Part shown: positions 27,011 to 35,676 of the stretch, one piece after another | How the letters are laid out: the number at the start of each line of letters is the position of its first letter | Numbering within the stretch: position 1 is the first letter of the stretch | Origin: G963691885 sp963691885 | GTDB lineage: Bacteria; Pseudomonadota; Alphaproteobacteria; UBA8366; Aestuariispiraceae | Length of the DNA: 64,000 nt | NCBI GenBank assembly: GCA_963691885.1 | Contig: OY829843.1 | Coordinates: 1,488,001 to 1,552,000 of the forward strand | Reading direction: 5' to 3' | Translations under genes and position numbers: made by a program | Notes under the pieces: generated by a model | Told to the model about the DNA's origin: nothing | Databases searched by the model: none | What the model saw: the letters and a program-made list of their open reading frames with translations, nothing else

Positions 27011-27084
27011 GTCTTGTTTCTCTCTCTGTCGCAGGGTGGATTGCGCCGCCACCCGTGTCTCCACAAAGGTTTACCTGAACCCTC

Positions 27085-27984
27085 TCAAGGTACAACGTCT
27101 CTTGCAAGGTCTCGATGCATGACGGTCGCAACACGTCCGTTTTCCTGCAACCATTTGCTCACCCGCTCTGTCAGATAAACAGATCGATGCTTTCCACCGG
27201 TACAGCCGAAAGCAATGGTCAGATAGCTCTTTCCTTCGGTTTCATAGCGCGGAACGGCAACGTCCAATAATGCCGTCAACCGTGTCCAGAATGCATCGAA
27301 ATCCAGATCTTCCATGATATGGGTGCCAACCTCAGGGTCCTGACCGGTTTTGGCACGCAGATCCGGGTCATAATGCGGGTTCCGCAAAAACCGGACATCA
27401 AAGACGAGATCGGCCTCTCGGGGCAAACCACGCCGATAGGAGAAAGACGTGACCGTCACCGCGAGCTGCGCCTGCGCACCGCCGGAAAACGCGTCGCCGA
27501 GCCGCCGTTTAAGGTCCCAGATCGTCAAATCCGTGCTGTCTATGACAAGGTCCGCCATATCCCGAAGCGGCGACAAAAGGGCGCGTTCCAGACTGAGACC
27601 ATCTGCCACCGGGCGATCGGTCGCAAGCGGGTGCCGCCGACGCGTCTCTGCATACCGGCGGATAAGGGCACCGTCCTCACAATCCAGAAACAGCGTTCTG
27701 ACCCTGCGATCACCCTGCGCCGTCAATTTAGAGATCTCACCCGCCAGCCTGTCCGGATCAAAATCCCGGCTTCGCACATCAATGCCTACAGCCAGTCCAG
27801 GACCCGCCTCGGCATCCCCGTCACCGGCCGCCAGGCGCGACAACAAAGGCAGCGGCAGGTTGTCGACCGCCTCAAAGCCCAGATCTTCTAAAATTTTCAG
27901 CGCCGTACTGCGACCGGCCCCGGACATTCCTGTGATAACAACAAAATTCGATGCTTTGGTCCGATCCTGCGTCTCCTCAGGCAT
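27085..27984 (-). CDS. rapZ: RNase adapter protein RapZ (nucleotide-binding)
   Basis: About 299 residues. The Walker A loop VITGMSGAGRSTALK is at residues 17-30, and the C-terminal AFGCTGGKHRSVYLTERV motif is typical. In enterics RapZ senses glucosamine-6-phosphate and guides RNase E to the GlmZ sRNA; in alphaproteobacteria the role is less clear. Two ATGs compete (27996 and 27984); the second has GGAG six bases before it and overlaps the hprK stop by eight bases. Position inside the PTS cluster suggests a link with phosphorelay status. Confidence 0.93.
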   Translation of the reverse strand: MPEETQDRTKASNFVVITGMSGAGRSTALKILEDLGFEAVDNLPLPLLSRLAAGDGDAEAGPGLAVGIDVRSRDFDPDRLAGEISKLTAQGDRRVRTLFLDCEDGALIRRYAETRRRHPLATDRPVADGLSLERALLSPLRDMADLVIDSTDLTIWDLKRRLGDAFSGGAQAQLAVTVTSFSYRRGLPREADLVFDVRFLRNPHYDPDLRAKTGQDPEVGTHIMEDLDFDAFWTRLTALLDVAVPRYETEGKSYLTIAFGCTGGKHRSVYLTERVSKWLQENGRVATVMHRDLARDVVP

Positions 27985-28435
27985 CCTTCTCTCCATTCAT
28001 CACAGAAGCGCTCTTCATTGCCTTTACCACCAACCTGATTTTTGCAACAGCCGACGCATCACGCGGGTCGATATAAATCTTTGGTACCGATATCGTTTCC
28101 AGCTCATGATAAGCTGTCTCGGGCATCCGTGGAATGGTGTCTCGCACCATCAAGTCAACAACAAGATGAATTGATGCAAAGGGTGTATAGGTGACGGGCA
28201 CGATGCCAACGCCGCGCAGTTCAATCCGCCCGGCCAATCGCTCCGGCACATGACCGACCGGCATTTCACCCTCTCCCTCCACAGGCACCCTGACATCAAC
28301 CTGGTCATCGGCGACCAAGTCGCCGCCAGCATCAATCAAACGGACCGCCAGATCACTCTTGCCGCTGCCAGAGGGCCCGATCAGGAGAATACCCGCCCCA
28401 TCGATCAAGACCAGGCTGGCATGATGGTATGTCAT
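27977..28435 (-). CDS. hprK: HPr kinase/phosphorylase, short alphaproteobacterial form
   Basis: 152 residues, about half the Firmicutes length: only the catalytic C-terminal domain is present, as usual in alphaproteobacteria. Walker A GPSGSGKSDLA (Lys26, Ser27) and the family block RIELRGVGIVPV are clear. It phosphorylates HPr on its serine or removes that phosphate. It is the first gene of the PTS run. chvG-chvI normally sit beside it in this class; here an AEC carrier gene lies between. Confidence 0.93.
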   Translation of the reverse strand: MTYHHASLVLIDGAGILLIGPSGSGKSDLAVRLIDAGGDLVADDQVDVRVPVEGEGEMPVGHVPERLAGRIELRGVGIVPVTYTPFASIHLVVDLMVRDTIPRMPETAYHELETISVPKIYIDPRDASAVAKIRLVVKAMKSASVMNGEKDA

Positions 28436-28633
28436 TTCTTGTCAGCATCCCTTGTTGCGGCTGATCCCGCATCGAAACAGCAATCAACCACGCTACAATC
28501 GGGCTGACAGTATCAACCTTCACATGCTGCACAAGTACCCGACAATCCATTATCGGCAGCCGGGTTTGCCCGTTTCTCTCATGATTGGTACAACCGCCAC
28601 TCATCAAACCCGACAAGCCCTCCTGGACCCTTC

Positions 28634-29518
28634 ATGATTTTCGACCTTCTTGGCATTATGGCACCGGTTCTGGCTTGCGCCGCACTCGGGTTTATCTGGG
28701 AAAGGCGCGGCCTTCCCTATAACACGCGGGAAATCACCCCGTTGATTGTGAATATCGGAACCCCGGCGCTTGTGGTCTCTACCCTGTTGAACACGGATCT
28801 GACGCTGGACGTGTTCCTGAACATGTTCGGATATGCGCTATGCGCCATCGGGACCACCGCTCTTGTCGGTCTCATTATCCTGAAACTCTTCCGTCAGGAC
28901 ATTTACAGTTTTCTGCCCGCCCTCACTTTTCCCAATGCCGGGAATATGGGCCTGTCGATCTGCTTTTTCGCCTTTGGTGATATCGGACTGGCGCTGGGTA
29001 TCGCGTATTTCTGCGTTGCATCCATCGGCCAGTTTACCATCGGCGCGGCCATTGCATCCGGACAACTCAGCTTCACCAAGATTGCGACATCGCCACTGGT
29101 CTGGGGGATTGCCTGCGCCCTCGCCCTTATCGGGACGGGGACAACACTGCCGGTTTGGGCGATGAACACCATCGATCTTATCGGGGGTTTTGTTATCCCG
29201 CTTATGCTGATCGGGCTGGGCGTTTCTCTGGCACGTTTGAAGGTGAGCCGACTTGGCATAAGCCTGTTTCTGTCGGCCGTGCGGATTGGCGGAGGGTTCC
29301 TGATCGGTTGGGGGGTAACCGAAGTCTTTGCGCTCGAAGGCATCTTGCGCGGCATCGTCATCATCCAGACAGCCATGCCCGTCGCCCTGTTCAACTATCT
29401 CTTCGCCAGTTACTACAACCGCGATGCGGAGGGCGTCGCCGGGATGGTGGTTATCTCAACAGTGATGAGTTTTCTGACCCTGCCAGCCCTTTTGTGGTTT
29501 GCCCTGCAGGGTGTGTGA
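28634..29518 (+). CDS. AEC-family (auxin efflux carrier-like) transporter
   Basis: 294 residues, almost entirely hydrophobic, with about ten predicted membrane helices (starting IMAPVLACAALGFIWE). The family hallmark NIGTPALVVSTLL lies near residue 42, and ALTFPNAGNMGLSICFFAFGDIGLALGIAYF forms the central crossing. The second half has the GGFVIPLMLIGLGVSLARL repeat. Such carriers export or import organic acids such as malate or malonate; the substrate is unknown. It is divergent from hprK and convergent with chvG, leaving two bases between stops. Confidence 0.85.
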   Translation: MIFDLLGIMAPVLACAALGFIWERRGLPYNTREITPLIVNIGTPALVVSTLLNTDLTLDVFLNMFGYALCAIGTTALVGLIILKLFRQDIYSFLPALTFPNAGNMGLSICFFAFGDIGLALGIAYFCVASIGQFTIGAAIASGQLSFTKIATSPLVWGIACALALIGTGTTLPVWAMNTIDLIGGFVIPLMLIGLGVSLARLKVSRLGISLFLSAVRIGGGFLIGWGVTEVFALEGILRGIVIIQTAMPVALFNYLFASYYNRDAEGVAGMVVISTVMSFLTLPALLWFALQGV

Positions 29519-29520
29519 CG

Positions 29521-31170
29521 TCATTCATCCACGGCCGGGAAGCGCAGGATGAAACGCGCCCCTGTCGGGGCCCCTGACCGGCCAATCCTGTTTTCCGCTC
29601 GAATCGTGCCGCCATGCGCCTCAACGATTTGCTGCGAAATTGACAGACCCAGACCGGAATGCGAACCAAATTTCTCAGCCTCCGGGCGTTCGGTATAGAA
29701 ACGACTGAAAATCTCGTCCAGTTTGTTTTGCGGTATACCCGGACCTTCATCCTCTACCACCGCCTCGATCCAGCCTTCATCGCGACGGACCCGCAGGTCA
29801 ATACGGCCATCGGAGGGGCTGAAACTGATCGCATTGCCGATCAAATTGCGAAAAACCTGAACCAAACGGCTTTCATGCCCGTCAATGATAAACGGCCCAT
29901 CCCCATAAGACTCAGCGCGAATGACCGGTTGTCGTTCCACCGCCCCTTCACCAGGCACCCCATACATATCGGCCAGAATATGGATCAGAACCGAGAGATC
30001 CATGGGTTCCGTCTCAACCCGGCTCAATTCCGCATCCAGTCGTGATGCATCCGAAATATCACTGATCAAACGGTCGAGCCGCGTCACATCATCCGTGATG
30101 ATCTGCATAAGTTTGGCCTGCTGTTCAGGGTCCTTGACCTTACCAGCCGTCTCCACCGCACTGCGCAAACTGGTCAACGGGTTTTTGATCTCGTGGCTCA
30201 CATCGGCCGCAAAACTTTCAATCGCGATCATACGGGCCCGCAATGCCTCGGTCATATCGCGCAAGACACCTGACAGATCGCCGATCTCATCGCCGCGATG
30301 ACGCAAGTCAGGAATATCTATCTCGTCCCGGCCGACAGACCGGCGCACCGAGTCCGTTGCAGCAGCCAACCTGTTCAACGGCCGCGCAATCGTGCCTGCC
30401 AGATAGATCGACAAAGCCGTGGTGATAACCAGAGCGGCGGCAAAAACCATCAGGATCGTTGCCCGCACATTGCGCAGGGCAACCTCAATATCACCGCCCG
30501 TCTTGGACAGCATCAGCCCCCCAAACACCTGATAGTAACGCTGAACGGGCAGAGCGACGGAGAGGATCAGCTGCCCATTCTTGGTCTCGCGAACGACGCC
30601 TGTAATGTCGCCCTGAAAGGCGCTGCCAACTTCCGGGTAATCCTCGGCCTTTTGGGAATAGTTTTCCTGATATTTTTCAACTTCATACTGGCCCAGGACG
30701 AGCGCCAACCGGTCCATCCAGTTGAGGACCGGATTGATCATTTCGTCCATGCTTTCGGGTGGCGCGAGCTCCTCTACCTGAACCAGACCGCCCGGCGCAC
30801 CCAATGTCTGGGAATCCACTGCCAACTCACCGCCAATGAGGAACAGTCGCGCCCGAACACCGGTTGGACCGCTCAGGCGGCGCACGATATGTCGGGCAGG
30901 AGCCATGCTCAGCACCTCTTGCCCCGCCGTTGTGATGCGGATTGCCCCCTCGCCAAGGGCGCCCGCAAAAATCTCACCCTGCACCCGAAGGGATTCCAGT
31001 TCAGATTTGATCAGACTATCCCGATAGGGTCCCAGATACAGCAAACCGCCCACCGGGATGGCAAGCGCGATGAAATTCACGGCCAGAATACGGCGGGTCA
31101 GGGGAGACAGTAATCTCTCACGTCTTTTGCTGCGCTGCTGCGCCGCCTTCTGTTCCCCCGTCTTGGTCAT
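29521..31170 (-). CDS. chvG: Sensor histidine kinase of the ChvG/ExoS family
   Basis: 549 residues. Membrane helices at about 27-47 and 238-259 flank a periplasmic sensor of roughly 190 residues. A HAMP linker follows, then the phosphoacceptor His326 in FAADVSHEIKNPLTSLRSA and an ATPase domain with FRNLIGNAISFSP, VVEDEGPGIP and SGLGLSISQQIVEAHGG. LSPLTRRILAVNFIALAIPVGGLLYLG is highly typical of ChvG. The pair responds to acid or envelope stress and is held in check by periplasmic ExoR in rhizobia; no exoR is visible here. AAGGAA precedes the ATG. A hairpin with a T run separates it from chvI upstream. Confidence 0.92.
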   Translation of the reverse strand: MTKTGEQKAAQQRSKRRERLLSPLTRRILAVNFIALAIPVGGLLYLGPYRDSLIKSELESLRVQGEIFAGALGEGAIRITTAGQEVLSMAPARHIVRRLSGPTGVRARLFLIGGELAVDSQTLGAPGGLVQVEELAPPESMDEMINPVLNWMDRLALVLGQYEVEKYQENYSQKAEDYPEVGSAFQGDITGVVRETKNGQLILSVALPVQRYYQVFGGLMLSKTGGDIEVALRNVRATILMVFAAALVITTALSIYLAGTIARPLNRLAAATDSVRRSVGRDEIDIPDLRHRGDEIGDLSGVLRDMTEALRARMIAIESFAADVSHEIKNPLTSLRSAVETAGKVKDPEQQAKLMQIITDDVTRLDRLISDISDASRLDAELSRVETEPMDLSVLIHILADMYGVPGEGAVERQPVIRAESYGDGPFIIDGHESRLVQVFRNLIGNAISFSPSDGRIDLRVRRDEGWIEAVVEDEGPGIPQNKLDEIFSRFYTERPEAEKFGSHSGLGLSISQQIVEAHGGTIRAENRIGRSGAPTGARFILRFPAVDE

Positions 31171-31190
31171 TCAGGATTGTTTCCTTGCCC

Positions 31191-31220
31191 AAAAAAAGCC
31201 CCGGGCCGATGGAGCGGCCC
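31191..31220 (-). terminator. Terminator-like hairpin between chvI and chvG
   Basis: On the minus strand a six-base GC stem (31203-31208 with 31215-31220) with a six-base loop is followed, after five GC bases, by seven T residues (31191-31197). It lies between the chvI stop (31281) and the chvG start (31170), which normally form an operon. It may cut chvG expression relative to chvI. Confidence 0.5.
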
Positions 31221-31280
31221 CGCGCAGAGAAGCGTTTCAGTCAAAACAGTTTGATCGGGTTTGACCAACCGTACAATGGA

Positions 31281-31976
31281 TCAAAGATCCTTATATCGGT
31301 ACCCGACGCCATAGAGTGTTTCGATATGCTGAAAATCCTTGTCCATTTGTCGGAATTTGCGCCGCAGCCTTTTGATGTGGCTGTCGATTGTGCGATCATC
31401 GACATAGATATTCTCGCCATAGGCGGCATCCATAAGCTGGTCACGGTTTTTGACATGACCCGGCCTTGTGGCGAGCGCCTTCAAAATCAGGAATTCGGTC
31501 ACGGTCAGCTGAACCTCTTCACCCTTCCAGCTGCATAGATGGCGCCCTGAATCGAGGACAAGATCCCCCTGGGCCAACACATTGCCAGAGACCTCGCCAC
31601 CATCTTTTTCAACTTCGATCCGGCGCAAGAGGGCCCGGATACGCTCGATCAAAAGGCGCTGCGAGAAGGGTTTCCGGATGTAATCGTCGGCCCCCATGCG
31701 CAGACCCAGGACCTCATCCACCTCGTCATCTTTCGACGTCAGAAAGATCACCGGCAATTGTGTTTGCTTCCGCAGCCGCTGGAGCAGTTCCATACCGTCC
31801 ATACGGGGCATTTTGATATCAAGCACCGCCAGATCGGCCGGACGCGCTTTCAATCCGTGCAGGGCCGCTTCACCATCGGTATAGGTGCGCACGTCATACC
31901 CTTCCGCTTCAAGGGCCATGGACACCGATGTCAGAATGTTCCGATCATCATCTACGAGCGCAATTGAGTTCGACAT
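31281..31976 (-). CDS. chvI: Response regulator of the ChvI family
   Basis: 231 residues. The receiver domain has its acidic pocket (DDD at 9-11), phospho-acceptor Asp53 in LAVLDIKMPRMDG, the FLTSKDDE switch and Lys in YIRKPF. The OmpR-type winged helix ends with DDRTIDSHIKRLRRKFRQMD and VGYRYKDL. The frame is open to 32096, but AAGGAT precedes the ATG at 31976 and that start gives the family N-terminus. A perfect 13-base inverted repeat lies 35 bases upstream of the start (32011-32066). Partner kinase ChvG is downstream. Confidence 0.94.
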   Translation of the reverse strand: MSNSIALVDDDRNILTSVSMALEAEGYDVRTYTDGEAALHGLKARPADLAVLDIKMPRMDGMELLQRLRKQTQLPVIFLTSKDDEVDEVLGLRMGADDYIRKPFSQRLLIERIRALLRRIEVEKDGGEVSGNVLAQGDLVLDSGRHLCSWKGEEVQLTVTEFLILKALATRPGHVKNRDQLMDAAYGENIYVDDRTIDSHIKRLRRKFRQMDKDFQHIETLYGVGYRYKDL

Positions 31977-32010
31977 ACACTTATCCTTATCGTCTGCGGT
32001 GAGGCAAAAT

Positions 32011-32066
32011 CCTTGCCTTAATTTTGTGATATAAGGTCTCCAACCTGTGGCGCAATTAAGGCAAGG
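32011..32066. repeat. Perfect 13-base inverted repeat upstream of chvI
   Basis: CCTTGCCTTAATT (32011-32023) and AATTAAGGCAAGG (32054-32066) are exact reverse complements, separated by 30 bases. Centre-to-centre spacing is 43 bases, about four helical turns. It could be a paired operator (for example ChvI autoregulation) or a long stem-loop in the chvI leader. Confidence 0.7.
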
Positions 32067-32209
32067 CCGGGACAGAATGGCGGCAATCAGTCGCAATCAC
32101 AGGTTTTTGAGACCCCTTGCGGTTGCAATGGTAACAGATTACCTGTGTCAACAACCCGTGGCTTGATAGGGTTAATCGTCTGTATTTACGCGTTAAAAGG
32201 ACCGTCTGA

Positions 32210-32848
32210 ATGGCACGCCTGTTGTCCAAACCAGCTGTAATTGCCCTGTTAATTGGCTTACTGGCTGCGATATCTGCAGGGCTTATTGCCTGGCAAGCGA
32301 CAATCGCCTTCAAGAAAAACGACGAGATCAGCCCCGGGGCCATGCGCCCGAATGTCGAAATTGGTGGTCCCTTTACGCTGACCAATCACCACGGCGAACA
32401 GGTCTCCGCCTCGGATTTTGAGGGAAAACACCTGCTGATTTATTTCGGCTTCACTTTCTGCCCCGATGTCTGTCCCCTCGATCTGGCGATCATAGGCGAT
32501 ACGATGGATCTGATCGCGGAAGAGGAACCGGACCTCAAAGACAAGATTCAGCCCCTCTTCATCACCATTGATCCGGAACGCGATACGCCGGATGTCATCG
32601 GCGAATATGCCACCACCTTTCACCCGGATTTCATCGGTCTGACCGGTAGCGTCGATGAGATCGGTACCGTCGCCAGCTCATTTAAGGTCTATTACGCCAA
32701 GAACCAGACCGGTGAAGATGCCGATGATTATCTGATGGACCATTCTGCCTTTACCTATGTCGCTGGTCCCGATGCACGGGTTCAACTGATTTTCCGGCGC
32801 GACACCGATCCCGCCATTATGGCAGACGACATCATTGCTTTATTCTGA
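32210..32848 (+). CDS. SCO1/SenC family copper-binding protein
   Basis: 212 residues. One N-terminal membrane anchor (about 8-30) exports a thioredoxin-fold domain. The copper site is visible: Cys84 and Cys88 in FTFCPDVCPL and His178 in MDHSAFTYV. ITIDPERDTPDVIGEY is a family block. SCO proteins help assemble the CuA centre of cytochrome c oxidase or act in copper and thiol homeostasis. AAGGA stands 9 bases before the ATG. No oxidase genes are in the window. It is divergent from chvI and followed by the HugZ-like gene. Confidence 0.92.
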   Translation: MARLLSKPAVIALLIGLLAAISAGLIAWQATIAFKKNDEISPGAMRPNVEIGGPFTLTNHHGEQVSASDFEGKHLLIYFGFTFCPDVCPLDLAIIGDTMDLIAEEEPDLKDKIQPLFITIDPERDTPDVIGEYATTFHPDFIGLTGSVDEIGTVASSFKVYYAKNQTGEDADDYLMDHSAFTYVAGPDARVQLIFRRDTDPAIMADDIIALF

Positions 32849-32952
32849 GCTGTGGCATTGGAAGACCGGCGCTCATCGACTGGACTCAACCGCATTTCAT
32901 GGCAGTTTTGGTTCAGGCGTACACCACCAACAAGGCAGAGAGGCTTCGCATA

Positions 32953-33708
32953 ATGAGTGATGAGGTTCGCCAGCTTATCCGTGCGGTGGATCGGGCGACG
33001 CTTGCCACCACAATGCGTGCAGAGAGCGCCGCCGGGACCGATTTCACCGGGGCCGCTTACGGGTCCCTCGTGCTGATGGCCTGCTCGATAGACGGGGACC
33101 CTCTGTTGCTTTTGAGCGACCTTGCGGATCACACAAAGAACCTGCAATCGAACCCGACCTGTTCCCTGATGCTGGATGGTACCGGCGATTTGGACGATCC
33201 ACTTACCGGCCAACGGATTACGTTAATGGGAAAAATGGACCACCTGGACCGGTCCGAACCGGACGCTGAAGCCGCGTTTGACCGATTTACCGCCCGCCAC
33301 CCATCTGCCAGCCTGTATCGCAGTTTCGGCGATTTCAATATGTACCGGTTTACCTGTGCCTCAGCCCATATGATCTCCGGATTCGGCAAGATCTATTGGC
33401 TGTCGGCCGATAAACTCGGGATCAATCGAGGGGCTGCTGACGACTTGGCACAGGCCGAGAAAGAGGTTGTTACCCATATGAACGAAGACCATGCAGATGC
33501 GGTCGCACTCTATGCCAGTCAATTGTTGAATCTGGAGGGAGTAGGCTGGCAAATGACAGGGGTTGATCCCGATGGGGCCGATTTGCGGCGCGGCGGGAAA
33601 ATTGGCCGCATTCACTTTGCAAAACCGGCCCTCAACGCGGAGGCCGCCCGTGTTGAGCTGGTTCGCCTCGTAAAACAGGCGCGGAAAAAGTCACAAACAG
33701 CGGGATAG
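32953..33708 (+). CDS. HugZ-like FMN-binding split-barrel protein with DUF2470
   Basis: 251 residues from the ATG at 32953, which has AGAGG before it; the frame is open from 32899. The first 150 residues form a pyridoxamine-phosphate-oxidase-like split barrel (ATLATTM, GSLVLMACSIDGDPLLLLSDLADHTKNLQSNPTCSLML). The last 80 residues match the DUF2470/HugZ C-terminal domain with VVTHMNEDHADAVALYA, where conserved His residues occur. HugZ proteins bind or degrade haem in some bacteria; many relatives are uncharacterised. Haem use here is inference. Confidence 0.85.
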   Translation: MSDEVRQLIRAVDRATLATTMRAESAAGTDFTGAAYGSLVLMACSIDGDPLLLLSDLADHTKNLQSNPTCSLMLDGTGDLDDPLTGQRITLMGKMDHLDRSEPDAEAAFDRFTARHPSASLYRSFGDFNMYRFTCASAHMISGFGKIYWLSADKLGINRGAADDLAQAEKEVVTHMNEDHADAVALYASQLLNLEGVGWQMTGVDPDGADLRRGGKIGRIHFAKPALNAEAARVELVRLVKQARKKSQTAG

Positions 33709-33738
33709 ATCCCGGAACGCAACTCGCATCCCGGGATC
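33708..33738. terminator. GC-rich hairpin between convergent genes
   Basis: GATCCCGG (33708-33715) pairs with CCGGGATC (33731-33738) around a 15-base loop, directly after the HugZ-like stop and before the convergent gene stop at 33760. There is no T run, so it is only a weak terminator candidate. Confidence 0.35.
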
Positions 33739-33759
33739 CGACGCCCCCGCAAACCGCGA

Positions 33760-34512
33760 TCAAGCAGCCTGAACCTTTTTGCCGGTCTGATAGGCCGCTT
33801 CCAGCTGTTCAAAAAGGTCTTGCGGCTGAATGGTCAAGAGATGCCGGATGTCATCCTGTGCCATCCATACAGCCCATTCTTCCACCAACTTCGTTTCGCC
33901 CGGCACCGACCACGACAGTGAGTTGGGTTCGGCATGCATATAGCCTTCACGGGCGGCAAGTCCCTTGCAGGCGGCAATCGGAAACATGAACCCGAAGATG
34001 TAGTCCGGGGCAAATTTCACCAGCCCCATGACCATGGCAAGTCGTGCCAAAAGCGCTGTCATACCAGCGCCTCTGAAACCTGATGGCCCGCCTTTCAACC
34101 ACAACTCGCCATGGTAGCATACCTGACCCCTGATGGACCGCGAACCGGGGGCGGGTTGGTAGCGCGAAGCATCTTGGTCAATCTGAAGCGCGGCCGGTGT
34201 AAATTCACAAAACCGCTCAGATAGATAAGTGGCCAATGTCCCTCCCTCGAGATCAATGCGACGCATTGCCTGGGTGTGAACAACCTCGCCGGATGCGTCT
34301 GTACCTTTAATCCAGAATGCATCGTTTTCACCGAATTTATTGTCTTTTGGATTGAATTTTGGGGCCAGTTCATTTCGTTCCGGTTGGGTGCCAATAGCGG
34401 TCTGAAACGCTTCAAAGTCGAATCCGACCTCAAGCTTTATCCCCCGTTCCTGAACGATTTTTGTAATGTCAAAAATGAACTGGGACGCTTTAAATATGTC
34501 CTGGATACTCAT
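33760..34512 (-). CDS. Uncharacterised protein, possibly GNAT-fold
   Basis: 250 residues from the ATG at 34512, which has AGGAG seven bases before it; the frame opens at 34617. I do not recognise a named family. The region RSIRGQVCYHGELWLKGG followed by GFRGAGMTALLARLAM and then GFMFPIAACKGLAAREGY resembles the strand, acetyl-CoA loop and helix order of GNAT acyltransferases, but the loop is not a textbook match. No signal peptide or convincing membrane span. It lies 70 bases downstream of an atypical LysR-like regulator on the same strand, so the two are probably one unit. Confidence 0.7.
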   Translation of the reverse strand: MSIQDIFKASQFIFDITKIVQERGIKLEVGFDFEAFQTAIGTQPERNELAPKFNPKDNKFGENDAFWIKGTDASGEVVHTQAMRRIDLEGGTLATYLSERFCEFTPAALQIDQDASRYQPAPGSRSIRGQVCYHGELWLKGGPSGFRGAGMTALLARLAMVMGLVKFAPDYIFGFMFPIAACKGLAAREGYMHAEPNSLSWSVPGETKLVEEWAVWMAQDDIRHLLTIQPQDLFEQLEAAYQTGKKVQAA

Positions 34513-34582
34513 CTTACTCTCCTCATAGTTAGCAGAACAAAGAGAGTGTAAGCACGGTTTGATTGATTTTAGCGATTCCTCT

Positions 34583-35461
34583 TTAAATTGAGATATCGAA
34601 TTCCATGAGAAATTCACGAGGCATCAGCTTGACCTTGTCTTCTTTCAGACCCGCAATCTCGATCTGATAGGTGCGGTCTACCAATACCGCCAAGGCGAAT
34701 TCTCCATCAGGAAAAGTGCATCCCATTAAGAGACGCTGAAAGGCGACCGGCACCGGTTCTCCATCAAGTTGGCGTGGTATATGGGTAAAAATATGATCCA
34801 GACGAACACCACTGCCCTCATATACATCGAGATAGGCCTGCGAAATGAAATGCGCAAAGTCTTCGCCGGCGGGCGTTTCAAGCATCATCCGGCCAATGCT
34901 GCTTTTTGCCCAGGTCCAGCCAAACCAGGATGCGTAAGAGGACTTCTCGCCTATTTCAACGCAGAGCCAGCCTTTATCCATTCGACGATAAACCACCAGA
35001 TAGGGTCTGATGACAGCCATTTCCGGACTTTCAAGGGCCGTCTTTCCGGTTGCCCAGGAATGAAATCCCTGTTGCATCATAGGCGAGGAATTGATCCACA
35101 ATCGGCTGATCGCGTGCTGCTGGGCATAAAAAACGTGATTGGTTTTGGAATCTTCGAAACTGACACGGGTCAGACCACGGACACTGGTCGATACCCCCGA
35201 CATCCAGACCTCACCCCGCGCGACAATATTTTGCGCCTCTTTCAAAGAGCGTGCGCCAGCCTCTGTCAGATAATATTGCCGGTCATGCACCTCAAACAGA
35301 GCTTCGCCCCGTATTTCCTCGAGAATATCAATGTGGCGCCGCACCGTCTGGCGGGTGCTGTTCAATTCAACCGTAGCTTTCGACAAATTCAGCGTCCGCG
35401 CCAAAACGGTAAAGGAACGCAGCATCTCGAAAAGAATAGTTTTACTCGGGGCGGAAGACAT
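34583..35461 (-). CDS. LysR-like winged-helix regulator with an unusual C-terminal half
   Basis: 292 residues from the ATG at 35461. Residues 10-75 form a LysR-type winged helix (FEMLRSFTVLARTLNLSKATVELNSTRQTVRRHIDILEE, then GEALFEVHDRQYYLTEAG). The remaining 210 residues lack a LysR substrate-binding pattern and include a Trp/Tyr-rich stretch (YASWFGWTWAKSSIGRMM) and PAGEDFAHFISQAYLDVYEGSGVRLDHIFTHI, which might bind a ligand. It seems to control itself and the GNAT-like gene downstream. A small palindrome GGGTATACCATATTACCC (35554-35571) lies about 95 bases before the start in AT-rich DNA and could be its operator. Confidence 0.75.
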   Translation of the reverse strand: MSSAPSKTILFEMLRSFTVLARTLNLSKATVELNSTRQTVRRHIDILEEIRGEALFEVHDRQYYLTEAGARSLKEAQNIVARGEVWMSGVSTSVRGLTRVSFEDSKTNHVFYAQQHAISRLWINSSPMMQQGFHSWATGKTALESPEMAVIRPYLVVYRRMDKGWLCVEIGEKSSYASWFGWTWAKSSIGRMMLETPAGEDFAHFISQAYLDVYEGSGVRLDHIFTHIPRQLDGEPVPVAFQRLLMGCTFPDGEFALAVLVDRTYQIEIAGLKEDKVKLMPREFLMEFDISI

Positions 35462-35676
35462 AGTTCCCAATAGTCACAATTGGTTAAACAAACTGGACAC
35501 CACAATCTACATGAAAAATCTCTAAATAAAAAGATGGCATTTTCTCGCTATACGGGTATACCATATTACCCTTATAACCTCATTGCAACTCCTTTGAAAT
35601 TGATAGAACTACAGGAACCGGCAGGGAGTTGAATGTACCGAATGGTGAGGCAAACAATCCCAAGAAATCAGTTGGT

